DNA from: Williamsia faeni
GTDB taxonomy: Bacteria > Actinomycetota > Actinomycetes > Mycobacteriales > Mycobacteriaceae
Direction of reading: 5' to 3'
NCBI GenBank assembly: GCA_003202005.1
Contig: QJJF01000008.1
Coordinates: 167,609 to 231,608, forward strand
Length of the DNA: 64,000 nucleotides
This document shows positions 42,739 to 51,255 of this stretch, piece after piece (position 1 is the first letter of the stretch; each line of letters opens with the position of its first letter). The translations under genes were made by a program, and so were the position numbers. Below the pieces are notes generated by a model. The model was not told the DNA's origin. It made no database searches and saw nothing but the letters and a program-made list of their open reading frames with translations.

Positions 42739-44067
42739 TCACAGTTCTGGCGGCAACGTTCGCGGAACAGCTCTGTCGAACAGACGGTGCCATGCTTCGG
42801 GGCGGTAGTCGCCCATCCCGAGACGACGGTTGACTTCGTCATTCGGATCAGTTTGAGCAAAGGACTTAGCCGACCAAACCATCTCTATGTCCACATCGCC
42901 AGTAAGTTCGCCAAGGATCTCACCCCAGACCTCGTCATCCTCTGAGACTGGAAGAGATCCGTATTGCTCGGAGCGATCCAACATGTCGATATAGTCGCGT
43001 GCCGCTTCGATGTACTCGGGGCGTGTTGCGAGCGAGATCAGTGCCTCTTCCGCAGGGGTTCGGGGAACAAGATCGTCCCATCGACCTAACCGAGCCGCAG
43101 AGCAGAGTCTCTCTGCCGACTTGAACATCTCGCGCCACCACTCGTGAGGCTGTGCTTGAACCATAAGTGGCATGTCCTCTTTGACGGTCGAGTCCCATTC
43201 GGGCCACTCCATCGTTAGAGAATCAAGGTCCGCACATATGTCGCACAACGAGTTCCACAACAAGTATCGTGTACGAATTGTGAAAAAGCTGGCATCCCTA
43301 TCGTCGGGGTCACCTTCCTCCACAAAGATCTGATAGTTGTTGGGGACGTCGAGCGGGAGGTCCAGGAACTCGACTACCCACTCAGCTGTCGCCGAGTACG
43401 AATCCGGATCATCGTCATGTTCATTTCGTTCGATGACCCACAGCCAATACGCTCGCGCTTCCTGAGTCGCCCATCGATCATCTTTGAGCGCGTCATCGAG
43501 GTCGGCCGGGTTCGGATGCAGCCGATCGGCGACCTCCACGCCGCCGGCCGTTGGCCACCACGAGTCGACATCACCTGGCTCAACCTCCCGATCGCCCGAT
43601 AGCAAGGTGACATCGAAGCGGACGTACCCACGCTCGTCGATGCTGTTTTCGACCAGGACCTGAAGCCCAAGGTCCATTGCCGCCCGGAGATAAATCGCAA
43701 GATCTGTTCCGCCCTCACCAAACGTCATCTCAGAAAGAATCGTCATTGGTACGTCATCGAAGCCAAGTGCTAGCTGGCTCGGGTCTGGCGAATTGCTAAG
43801 AGCCTCGTCGCAGGCTTGTCTGATCGGGCCTGGCAACGCTTGGAGCAAACGGTCAAGGTCGGACCGGTCACCCGTCCAAGCCGCAGTGTTCAGCGCTTCA
43901 GTCAACCGCTTCGCTGCTTCGGGACTGTCGTTGAGCGTCAACACCTGCGACATGCGAGGTACCGTCGCAACGCTCGCTTCCTGACTGACTAGGTAGATAC
44001 GAGTACGGCTCGGCGTGGAAATAGGAACGAACGACATTGGAATCGCGGGAAAGGTTCTTGTAGACAT
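42739..44067 (-). CDS. Hypothetical protein
   Basis: A 442-residue acidic protein from ATG 44067, with AAGGAT 6 nt upstream. It is rich in Asp, Glu and Trp (DVDSWWPTAGGVEVADRLHP, RAYWLWVIERNEHDDDPDSY, LDSLTMEWPEWDSTVKEDMP). No signal peptide, membrane helix or nucleotide-binding motif. The well-spaced conserved-looking Trp/Asp pattern suggests a folded cytosolic protein. Not recognised. Transcribed alone on the minus strand, divergent from nothing obvious. Confidence 0.65.
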   Translation of the reverse strand: MSTRTFPAIPMSFVPISTPSRTRIYLVSQEASVATVPRMSQVLTLNDSPEAAKRLTEALNTAAWTGDRSDLDRLLQALPGPIRQACDEALSNSPDPSQLALGFDDVPMTILSEMTFGEGGTDLAIYLRAAMDLGLQVLVENSIDERGYVRFDVTLLSGDREVEPGDVDSWWPTAGGVEVADRLHPNPADLDDALKDDRWATQEARAYWLWVIERNEHDDDPDSYSATAEWVVEFLDLPLDVPNNYQIFVEEGDPDDRDASFFTIRTRYLLWNSLCDICADLDSLTMEWPEWDSTVKEDMPLMVQAQPHEWWREMFKSAERLCSAARLGRWDDLVPRTPAEEALISLATRPEYIEAARDYIDMLDRSEQYGSLPVSEDDEVWGEILGELTGDVDIEMVWSAKSFAQTDPNDEVNRRLGMGDYRPEAWHRLFDRAVPRTLPPEL

Positions 44068-44280
44068 GCTGGATCCTTGGGTAGGCGTGGCGCGCACCAT
44101 GCAGGCCCGATACAAACGGGCCGCTACAGCGCAAAGGAGATCAACATACTGCGGGCTGCTGGAACCGGTGCAACCGGTTCTGCTCAGCATGAGGAGCGTA
44201 GCAGTTCAAGAGACGAGCGAGTTGGTTTTGGGCGAACACGATCCGCTTCCGCCAGAAGCGCAAAATTCTTCTCACGCCAC

Positions 44281-44673
44281 TCATACAAATCTAATAATGC
44301 GCTGCAGATCAAACCAGTGCCGCCTGGGGATCCCATTTGCCAATTCATACTGGGCTTCGAAAAGTATGCCGTCAACCGCAGTAACCTCAGCTTGCCTAGG
44401 TCGGTTATGCGGCCAATCCTTTAACACAACTCGATCTGCTAGTAACGGCAGCCTAGCCAGAGGTAGCTGCTCCATCTGCGTCACGGCGTCAGCAGCGAAG
44501 CACTGCACGCCAAAGTGAAACCCCTGCTGTTTCCCTCCGATCGTGCGCACGCCAACCGTCGCCCGATGCACTTCGGCGATCACTCCAAGCCGATGACCAT
44601 TCCACAGCTTTACGTATTGGCCGGGCCAGAACTTGCCGCTAGCAAGTACTTCGATGTTCTCCCGGAATGTCAT
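44281..44673 (-). CDS. Hypothetical protein, beta-rich
   Basis: A 130-residue protein starting MTFRENIEVLASGKFWPGQY, continuing VKLWNGHRLGVIAEVHRATV, a Gly/Val beta-rich stretch like small SH3/KOW-type barrels. The ATG lies 14 bp after the stop of the 402-residue gene upstream, so they are probably co-transcribed. The ribosome site is weak. Not recognised. Confidence 0.5.
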   Translation of the reverse strand: MTFRENIEVLASGKFWPGQYVKLWNGHRLGVIAEVHRATVGVRTIGGKQQGFHFGVQCFAADAVTQMEQLPLARLPLLADRVVLKDWPHNRPRQAEVTAVDGILFEAQYELANGIPRRHWFDLQRIIRFV

Positions 44674-44686
44674 GCGTCGCACGGAC

Positions 44687-45895
44687 TCACTGCCAAACAA
44701 TTCCAGGTAAGTCTCGACATTTATTCCGCGGGAGCCCTCCTGCGGCGCCAATTTGGGCCAGCAGTTTGCACCAATCCCCCGAGCATCCCGGCCAATGGAT
44801 ATACCAGGTGAGATGATCATCGGGATCGATATTGAAAATTCGAAGCGCAGCCATCTCTGAAGGGGACAGCTCGGATATAGGTTCAATCAGCCGATACGAT
44901 GCCGTACAAGTGATTTCGTCCACCACATCCATATCGCGTGGGGAAAAGCGTGTGCGCCCGGCTATGAGGCCCCCCGAAATAGCCGCTGAACGCATCCCCG
45001 ACCGTGCGGCCCCTGGAGCGATCTCAGTTGGAGTGTCTAGTGAGAACTCAGCAAGTTCATCGGCATGGAGTTGGTGTTGCGCTTGAGATGTTGCGTGTGC
45101 ACCACGCTCCCCATCAGTCAACGAACTCCAAGCTTCGGACAATTCAATGTCGCTCGCAAGGCTGCAGATTCGAGTCCAGGTTTCAGTCGCGTTGATCACT
45201 TCGGAATCGGTCCACGAACCCCAAACACCCACTGCGGAGGTGGTATACCAGGATGTGGCGACCCGAACTGCAACGTATGAAAGCCCGTCACTGACGAACC
45301 TAATTGTCGTGTACTCAGGAGGCTCGGTGTAAGTCCGCCTCCCGTCTTCATCAATGACAAGCCGCGGTTGCGCCTGTGCTTGGCAGACCTCGTTCAGCTC
45401 GACAAGGAGACGTGCCGAATGCGCTCGCTCAAGGTCGTTTTGTCGCACTAACTCCCTCTCTCGACCTGTGAGCGATTCTCCCCTGCGCCAATCGGTACCG
45501 GCGACCGACTCACCGAGCTCCCGCACTGACGCGGAGCTTGCCGGAAACGAGTTCAATTGCCACCAGGCACCGGGTACCTCGATGTATCTACTCAACTCGC
45601 AGATCTTCGACCACGTCTCGATCGGACCGAAGAAGGCGGGGTCCTCGCCCCCGTAGCCCGTCGAACTCGTGTGCCACCTGGAGTCGATGCGGATCGCCAC
45701 AAAACGATAGCCATCCTTGGCGAACCGGACAATTGCACTTTCCGGTGGCTCCACGAGGTTCAAACGAAGTCCGCCTCCCTGAGTCGTTCGGTGCGGCCAG
45801 AGAACTTCATAACGCCGCGCTAGCTCATCCTGCACCAAGTGCGAGAACTCGCGCTCTCTGTCGCGCTCTCGCCGCAGCGCCTTCTCTCGGCTCAT
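44687..45895 (-). CDS. Hypothetical protein with internal duplication
   Basis: A 402-residue protein with two diverged copies of a ~75-residue unit. Copy 1 (about residues 48-115) contains PPESAIVRFAKDGYRFVAIR and ETWSKICELSRYIEVPGAWW. Copy 2 (about 190-265) contains PPEYTTIRFVSDGLSYVAVR and ETWTRICSLASDIELSEAWS. A charged helical N-terminus (EKALRRERDREREFSHLVQD) precedes. The C-terminal ~90 residues include SPSEMAALRIFNIDPDDHLT. No known family. Cytosolic by appearance; likely in an operon with the 130-residue protein. Confidence 0.6.
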   Translation of the reverse strand: MSREKALRRERDREREFSHLVQDELARRYEVLWPHRTTQGGGLRLNLVEPPESAIVRFAKDGYRFVAIRIDSRWHTSSTGYGGEDPAFFGPIETWSKICELSRYIEVPGAWWQLNSFPASSASVRELGESVAGTDWRRGESLTGRERELVRQNDLERAHSARLLVELNEVCQAQAQPRLVIDEDGRRTYTEPPEYTTIRFVSDGLSYVAVRVATSWYTTSAVGVWGSWTDSEVINATETWTRICSLASDIELSEAWSSLTDGERGAHATSQAQHQLHADELAEFSLDTPTEIAPGAARSGMRSAAISGGLIAGRTRFSPRDMDVVDEITCTASYRLIEPISELSPSEMAALRIFNIDPDDHLTWYIHWPGCSGDWCKLLAQIGAAGGLPRNKCRDLPGIVWQ

Positions 45896-46311
45896 CCAAC
45901 AATTTTATCAACGCGCTGCGTCCTCGATAGAGTTCGGACAGCGGATCGATCCCAGCCCGCCTCGCAGATAGTGTCAGGCACATTTGATCGCCACTTTGGA
46001 TACGAGATGATAGCGATGGTGCCCTCAATTTGCCTGGAGCAGAATTAGTTTCGGAACGACTGCTATCCAGGTAGGGTCCACATGGCGACGGGACCGGTCG
46101 CCCCGGTTGAACGTATGCGCCTAGTCAGCTGAAGTTCGCGTCCCTCGCGTCCGAAGGGACCAATTAGTACGACTCTTTTGCACCAGCTCTTCGCCGGATT
46201 CCTCTGGGCGTGTGACATCCGCGATCGCGCCTCGTGCCCACTGCCCTCGAGTATGCAGGCCGGCGATCGTCGCACCTCGGTAGAGTCGCTCTAGGTCGGC
46301 GTTACCGCTCT

Positions 46312-46890
46312 TCAGCGCTGGAATGTCGCGAAATCTCCCTGCCATATCACCGAGCCCGCCGTCACCACAGCGGGATTCAGCTCGGCCTTTGCCACCTTGT
46401 AGGCGTGCTTCACGGTTTGTCGGGCGCCTGGTGGAATCGCGCCCTGAACCCCGGCACCGTACTGCTCACTCATTGAAAACGAGTGCTCTGCAGGAGTTCC
46501 CGCGACGCCATAAACGACGGTCGGTGCCGGCCAGAGGAAGCCTTCGAACACCTCACTACCCGTATTGACGAGCTGGAAGGTGAATACGGTAACTGGTCCA
46601 TATCGGCTGTCCGCGTCCTCCACCGACAGGATGGACACCTCGATTCCGGTGCTCTTCGACACGCCGGTGTCCAACAGCGCGTTGACGCCGGCCACCTTGC
46701 TAGTCGACGCACTCACTGAGGTCGACGCACTCGCCGAGATCGACGCCTGACTGGCCGGGAAGATCGGCGTCGACTGGGGTTCTGGGTCGTCGCTACCGCA
46801 ACCGGAGACGATCAGAAGCACCGCCGCCGAAGCGGTAAAGGCATTGATCGGATCGTTTGGTTCCTCATCGATCGCATGCTCAGCGAGCAT
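46312..46890 (-). CDS. Putative lipoprotein
   Basis: A 192-residue protein from ATG 46890, preceded by GGGGGGAT. After an unusually acidic N-terminus, a hydrophobic stretch ends in a lipobox (AAVLLIVSGCGSDDPEP), predicting lipidation of Cys near residue 30. A Ser/Thr-rich spacer (SASASTSVSASTSK) follows, then a beta-sandwich-like domain (VFTFQLVNTGSEVFEGFLWP, IPPGARQTVKHAYKV) resembling DUF4352-type extracellular domains. The non-basic N-terminus is atypical, so the start may be elsewhere. Confidence 0.55.
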   Translation of the reverse strand: MLAEHAIDEEPNDPINAFTASAAVLLIVSGCGSDDPEPQSTPIFPASQASISASASTSVSASTSKVAGVNALLDTGVSKSTGIEVSILSVEDADSRYGPVTVFTFQLVNTGSEVFEGFLWPAPTVVYGVAGTPAEHSFSMSEQYGAGVQGAIPPGARQTVKHAYKVAKAELNPAVVTAGSVIWQGDFATFQR

Positions 46891-47181
46891 ACGATGATCC
46901 CCCCCAAGAACGATCGTGATTTGCTCTTGGTTTCGAGGGCCGGATGCACGCGTATGGCACGTAAGCGCAAAGTCAGACCGGATGACCCCCTTGGCAATAG
47001 GCATGGTTCCGCACTCGCGGAAGCCGCAATCGGGGAGATCACCCACATGATCTGATTCGGCCACCCAATCCAGGAGGCATACGCGTTAGACCGCGCCGCA
47101 ACCGAGAAGATGGGGAAATTGCGCTGTCGATACTGGAATCAGCGCAGCGCCGCGGCTGAGGTCGCTACGCACTCACCAGGG

Positions 47182-48492
47182 CTACTTTGAACCCGTCCGT
47201 TGGCGTATTTCGGTCTCCGCGTCCACCCGATCCCGCCACTGCGCGTAACTGTCACGCCAGGGCGGTTCACCGGGCGCGGTTTTGGTGGCGAATGCCCGAA
47301 TTCTGGACCAGCTACCCGCCTTCTTTAGTCCCTCTTCACGAACCACCATCAGTGCTGTACGTGGAAATTCGCGAGCCTTGGATGCCAGCAAACTTCGTAA
47401 ATATTCATCGAGTTCACGTGTGGCGTTGAGAGAATCGGCCGCTTCATCAGCCAAGGGCCGGTAACCCCGATGGACCACACGATTGCGAGGCGACGCAACC
47501 AAGCGATCCCAACGAGCGAGCGCGCCCTCTCGGCCGAGATCCCATTGCCCACCGAGCCGGGGGTGGTAGGCGGTACGTAGACGCCGTCGTAATGGTTTGG
47601 CCAGTACCGCTGCAGCTTCATCGGTCGGACCGTCGTGATGCGGAGCATCTCCGCACTCTTCCCATAAGAGCAATCCCAGCAGCCCATCAAGCAACACTTC
47701 GGCAGCCTGGGCAGATGCAATGACTGCACCTGCGTAGTCGCCTTGTCGAGTTGCGAGCTGGATCGCGTCCGCGAGCGCCTCTTCGAATCGCGCTGAAACG
47801 TCACCGGAGGCGAGCAACTGGACGTTTGAATTCCACTGGCGCAATTCACTCGAATTCAACGCTTTCGGAGGTTTCCCTATGTTGTTTTCATGGCTGAGCG
47901 ACGCTATGCGGTGCTCCCATGTTTCCGCCGTATTCCTTCCGTAGACGATCATCGGCCCGACGCGCGGGTATGTCGGAATTGCGACGGGTTCGCGGTCGGG
48001 AAGCACGTTATAAGCCCGCACGAAATGTTGAATGCAATCGATTGCGCGAAGGAGCGGAACCGGTAAATCCCGAATCTCTACATCGATTGGATTCAATTTA
48101 TCGTCCTCGGACTCGGTATCGGCAAAAACCGCAATCTCGGCCACCGTGATCGCTCTAGGAGACTGCATTGACCCGCCGGAGTACTTGACGAGATCCGCTG
48201 GGTTGACGGGATTAACACTGTCAGTCACACCAGTCACATACTCTGACACCGACACTGCGGCAGCGGTACGGACCGCGATTTCCGCCGGCGCAGTCGGTAC
48301 AAGCGTCAAACGTATTGCGACATCGAGCGGTGCTCCGTTCTGACGGAGAAGGTCGGCTGGTGTACCGCTGAACGCCGTCGACGCAAGGTATGGAGTGTCT
48401 CGTTCGTCGTACTGGAAGTGATTCACAACGTTTTTGGGCATTGGCAGCATTTCTGGCAATGGGATGAAATAGACGTCTACGACGTTGTTCAC
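47182..48492 (-). CDS. HEPN-domain-like protein
   Basis: A 436-residue protein with a GTG start and strong GAGGAG site. The C-terminal half is helical and contains AVIASAQAAEVLLDGLLGLL, followed later by RWDRLVASPRNRVVHRGYRP. The RNRVVH element fits the R-x4-H motif of HEPN ribonucleases (about residues 334-339), preceded by the expected helices of the HEPN four-helix bundle. The N-terminal ~200 residues are a beta-rich region of unknown family (FSGTPADLLRQNGAPLDVAI). HEPN proteins often act as RNases in abortive infection or toxin-antitoxin systems; no antitoxin-like neighbour is evident. Confidence 0.6.
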   Translation of the reverse strand: MNNVVDVYFIPLPEMLPMPKNVVNHFQYDERDTPYLASTAFSGTPADLLRQNGAPLDVAIRLTLVPTAPAEIAVRTAAAVSVSEYVTGVTDSVNPVNPADLVKYSGGSMQSPRAITVAEIAVFADTESEDDKLNPIDVEIRDLPVPLLRAIDCIQHFVRAYNVLPDREPVAIPTYPRVGPMIVYGRNTAETWEHRIASLSHENNIGKPPKALNSSELRQWNSNVQLLASGDVSARFEEALADAIQLATRQGDYAGAVIASAQAAEVLLDGLLGLLLWEECGDAPHHDGPTDEAAAVLAKPLRRRLRTAYHPRLGGQWDLGREGALARWDRLVASPRNRVVHRGYRPLADEAADSLNATRELDEYLRSLLASKAREFPRTALMVVREEGLKKAGSWSRIRAFATKTAPGEPPWRDSYAQWRDRVDAETEIRQRTGSK

Positions 48493-49016
48493 GTGACACT
48501 CCTCAACGTAGCTACGGATGACGACATTACGCGCGCGGGTACATCAGATGGACCTCTAACGCGATCCCTGGGAAGCCCGCCTCCTCAGCATGTGGTCGCA
48601 GTGATCACCAAACTCCGGACGCGATGCCGATTCCCCGACCTGGACAAGGAGCCTCTGACCCGCCACGAAGACGCGCGCCACCGATCAAGACGCCGAGGTG
48701 GTGGCACGGGAGATGAAACACAGCGGCGTTCAGATTCAAACAAGTTCCCGATCATGACCAAGTATGGACCTGCCGATCGCGGTAGCCTGCGAGTCACTTG
48801 TACCGATTCCACAGCCAACGCGGTCGACTGTACAACTGACAGTCCCGCCTCGTAATTACCGATGCGTGGCTGGCATTAGGCCGGGACCCACGGTTCCAAT
48901 AGCATTGCGTGGCATGGCATGCCAGATACCTGGAAGAGTCGCGGATCGCGCAGACGATCGGGCAGGAGTGTGAGGTCGATGAAGCAGCGGTTGTGGGTTC
49001 CTAGGAGTAGTGGACG
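48493..49016. other. Intergenic stretch without recognised gene
   Basis: Divergent promoter region for the HEPN-like and DUF5677-like genes. Short frames here lack ribosome sites and domain similarity. Confidence 0.45.
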
Positions 49017-49895
49017 ATGTTGACCTCAATGACGGGCCAGGAGGCGATCAGTGAACTCTCCAATCTGAGGGGGAACCTGCTCGCTCAAGTTGCCAAGCCG
49101 ATTCAGCTGCCCGAGCCGGGCTTTGCATTGGATCTTGCGGCACGTGCCGGTTCTGAGGTGCGCACGTTCAAGCACATCCATCAGATGTCGATGACGCACC
49201 GGGAGAACTTCGTACAGAGCAGCCAGATCAAGCACCTCTACTTGCTCGATGGATTCCTCGCGTTAGTCGAGGCGGGCAACCCCGTCGCGTTGTATGGGGT
49301 TGCCCGAAGCATGTTCGAGTTGAACGCGTTCCTACATGAGATTCAAACCCGCCTTCAGGATGTGCTGCTCAGATTGGACGATAGGAACTGGAAGCCACTG
49401 GGGGAGAAATACTTCGGGCTCATCGTGCGCGCACGGTTTGCCACCACTCATCCGGAGTTTCGTGAACTGCTCATCAAGAACGGAGTCTCTGCAGCCCGGC
49501 TAAAGCCGTTCAACATCAGCAACTGTATCGAGGGACTGATTGCCGACGCCGGGTATCACGATGCGAAGGAACGGTACGACACGCTTTGCGACTTCGTGCA
49601 TCACAACCTTGCAAGTTCTTCGGTGTCTAACTCGGGCAGCGGGTTAACGGATGTGGCTCGGTCAGCTGGAGGAGGCGAGGTGCGATCGACGGAAGGGAAA
49701 CTGACGGTGACACAGTATGAATACCCAGTTCAGGGAAAGGCCGAACGTGCTGTCGACGATCTTGCTCCTGGCTTCCTTAAGGACTCTCGTGCATGCATCG
49801 GATGGATCAACGCGATCCCCGAAAGCCCGTTCCCTCGGCAGATGGTCGCTGCGGTTACCGGAACTCCGACCGGGATGCCGATGCCGGAGCGCTGA
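49017..49895 (+). CDS. Hypothetical protein, DUF5677-like
   Basis: A 292-residue mostly helical protein; ATG with AGGAG 9 nt upstream. Segments LYLLDGFLALVEAGNPVALY, GVARSMFELNAFLHEI and KERYDTLCDFVHHNLASSS recall DUF5677 proteins, whose late helix carries a Y-x-x-L-(S/C)-x-(Y/F)-V-H motif and which are HEPN-related. The C-terminal Gly/Pro-rich tail is probably disordered. The family call is tentative. Possible role in defence by analogy with HEPN folds. Confidence 0.5.
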   Translation: MLTSMTGQEAISELSNLRGNLLAQVAKPIQLPEPGFALDLAARAGSEVRTFKHIHQMSMTHRENFVQSSQIKHLYLLDGFLALVEAGNPVALYGVARSMFELNAFLHEIQTRLQDVLLRLDDRNWKPLGEKYFGLIVRARFATTHPEFRELLIKNGVSAARLKPFNISNCIEGLIADAGYHDAKERYDTLCDFVHHNLASSSVSNSGSGLTDVARSAGGGEVRSTEGKLTVTQYEYPVQGKAERAVDDLAPGFLKDSRACIGWINAIPESPFPRQMVAAVTGTPTGMPMPER

Positions 49896-50201
49896 CTTGG
49901 CAAGGGATGTACGACCCCGCTATGGCGACATGCAGGGACGACGCGACAAGCGAATCCGCGGCAATGGACGCGGGAGGCAGACGCGTCGCTTGGCCGGTCA
50001 GGTCGCCGCCCTGTAGCGCACTGCTGAAGCCCATACCGAACAATCCGCTTCTCAAACTGTGTTCCCGCTCGGAGTTCGACGGAGTGTCTCGATCACCTGA
50101 TGGATCGATCCCATGCAGTCCACCACTCCACGGGACTTCCCCAAACCTCGCGCCATCATTGAGTCGATGGGGTCAGGCGACGAACCATTCGTCGGGGCAT
50201 C
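49896..50201. other. Spacer without recognised gene
   Basis: No credible coding signal or structured element was seen. Confidence 0.4.
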
Positions 50202-50492
50202 CTAACGGCCAGGACGACTGAACCCGATGCCTCTGCGCACTGCACGCGACGCATCGGGATGGTTCCATCGATACGCATCGATCACGTCCTGGAGCTGGTC
50301 AACTGGCCGATTCCGATTTCGCGGGCGCCTATCGCCCACGGACGCTCGATACCGCTCAGCATCGCGCCGAATCTGAGCTTGCCCGACCGCAGCGTCTGGG
50401 ATCTCCGCATCCAAATCGCGAGGAATACCCTCAGCAGCCTCAGTCAACTTCTGGCCCTCATAGATGAGGTCGTCCCAGTATTGCTGAGTCAT
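50202..50492 (-). CDS. Small hypothetical protein
   Basis: A 96-residue frame starting MTQQYWDDLIYEGQKLTEAA, with AGGATC upstream. Hydrophilic and probably helical (DAAVGQAQIRRDAERYRASV), Arg-rich at the end. Not recognised; coding status uncertain. The 50493-50843 stretch to its right holds no gene I can support. Confidence 0.35.
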   Translation of the reverse strand: MTQQYWDDLIYEGQKLTEAAEGIPRDLDAEIPDAAVGQAQIRRDAERYRASVGDRRPRNRNRPVDQLQDVIDAYRWNHPDASRAVRRGIGFSRPGR

Positions 50493-50843
50493 GGCTGGGA
50501 TCCTACGCCCATCCCACTAGCGGCGAAGTAGTTGCTGGGCGCCTCAAACAATCCTCCGGCTCGAACTGTACGTGGAACCATCGAGCGAAGCGTCAAACAA
50601 CAGTCGAGCGCTGCAGATTCGAGCAAAACCTGCTCTGAAGCCGCCCACAAGTCGGGCTGCGGGCCGGGACACACGTACGTACACAGCCGCATCTCGCCAG
50701 CGGTTCAATCGAGGCCAGCGTGACGTCGCCGGACATTACGATGAATGTTCGCTGGCCGCCTGAGTGTCACTATGAGATGCGCTTGCAACGTTGGAGTTGG
50801 CCGCATTCGGGTCGATGCGCGAAAGCGTGAATCCGAAAAGCAC

Positions 50844-50858
50844 CAGAGCCTAGCTCTG
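50844..50858. promoter_or_regulatory. Perfect palindrome before the candidate defence operon
   Basis: CAGAGC-CTA-GCTCTG is a perfect 6-3-6 inverted repeat ending 19 bp before the first reading frame of the operon (50878). It could be a repressor operator or a leader hairpin. Confidence 0.4.
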
Positions 50859-50877
50859 ATCAGCAAAGATTAGGTAC

Positions 50878-51255
50878 ATGAGCTCCCTCCCTCCCGGCGC
50901 TTTCGAGATGGCACACCATCACCCCCCTAACCGCGTGCCGTGGAACGACATCGACTGGACAGGACGCGTTTGCGCCGTCCCCGGCGCGATCCACGCCCAC
51001 CCAGTGGTCCGGAACATCAAGGAGCGCAAGAAAAACACCATCGTGGATGAGTACCTTGCCAGGCACGCCTGGCAGGACCAGGAGTATCAGGACGTGCCGC
51101 CAAGCTTCGCCCCTTTGAGCGGCCGCGCCCGCCATCAATCGGCGACAACATCCACCGCTCGCTCGCGCAGAACCAATTCTCCAGAGGGTTCGCAGTGGCG
51201 AAAGCGTCCGCCATCTGTCTGGTGGGCCGAGCGTACGACCGAGGAAGCGTGCTGA
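50878..51255 (+). CDS. Small protein coupled to the helicase
   Basis: A 125-residue frame whose stop overlaps the ATG of the helicase gene (TGATG). The first ~80 residues, with PPNRVPWNDIDWTGRVCAVP and NTIVDEYLARHAWQDQEYQD, look like real protein. The pattern PW(H/N)Dx2WxGxVC resembles the N-terminal segment of some large actinobacterial conflict proteins. The last ~45 residues are low-complexity, Ser/Arg/Trp-rich and less convincing. It may be an intact small partner or a truncated N-terminal domain with a scrambled end. Confidence 0.45.
   Translation: MSSLPPGAFEMAHHHPPNRVPWNDIDWTGRVCAVPGAIHAHPVVRNIKERKKNTIVDEYLARHAWQDQEYQDVPPSFAPLSGRARHQSATTSTARSRRTNSPEGSQWRKRPPSVWWAERTTEEAC

Noticed and set aside
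46121..46345. 74-codon minus-strand frame overlapping the lipoprotein end
   Set aside because: Overlaps the better supported lipoprotein gene and has no ribosome site or domain.
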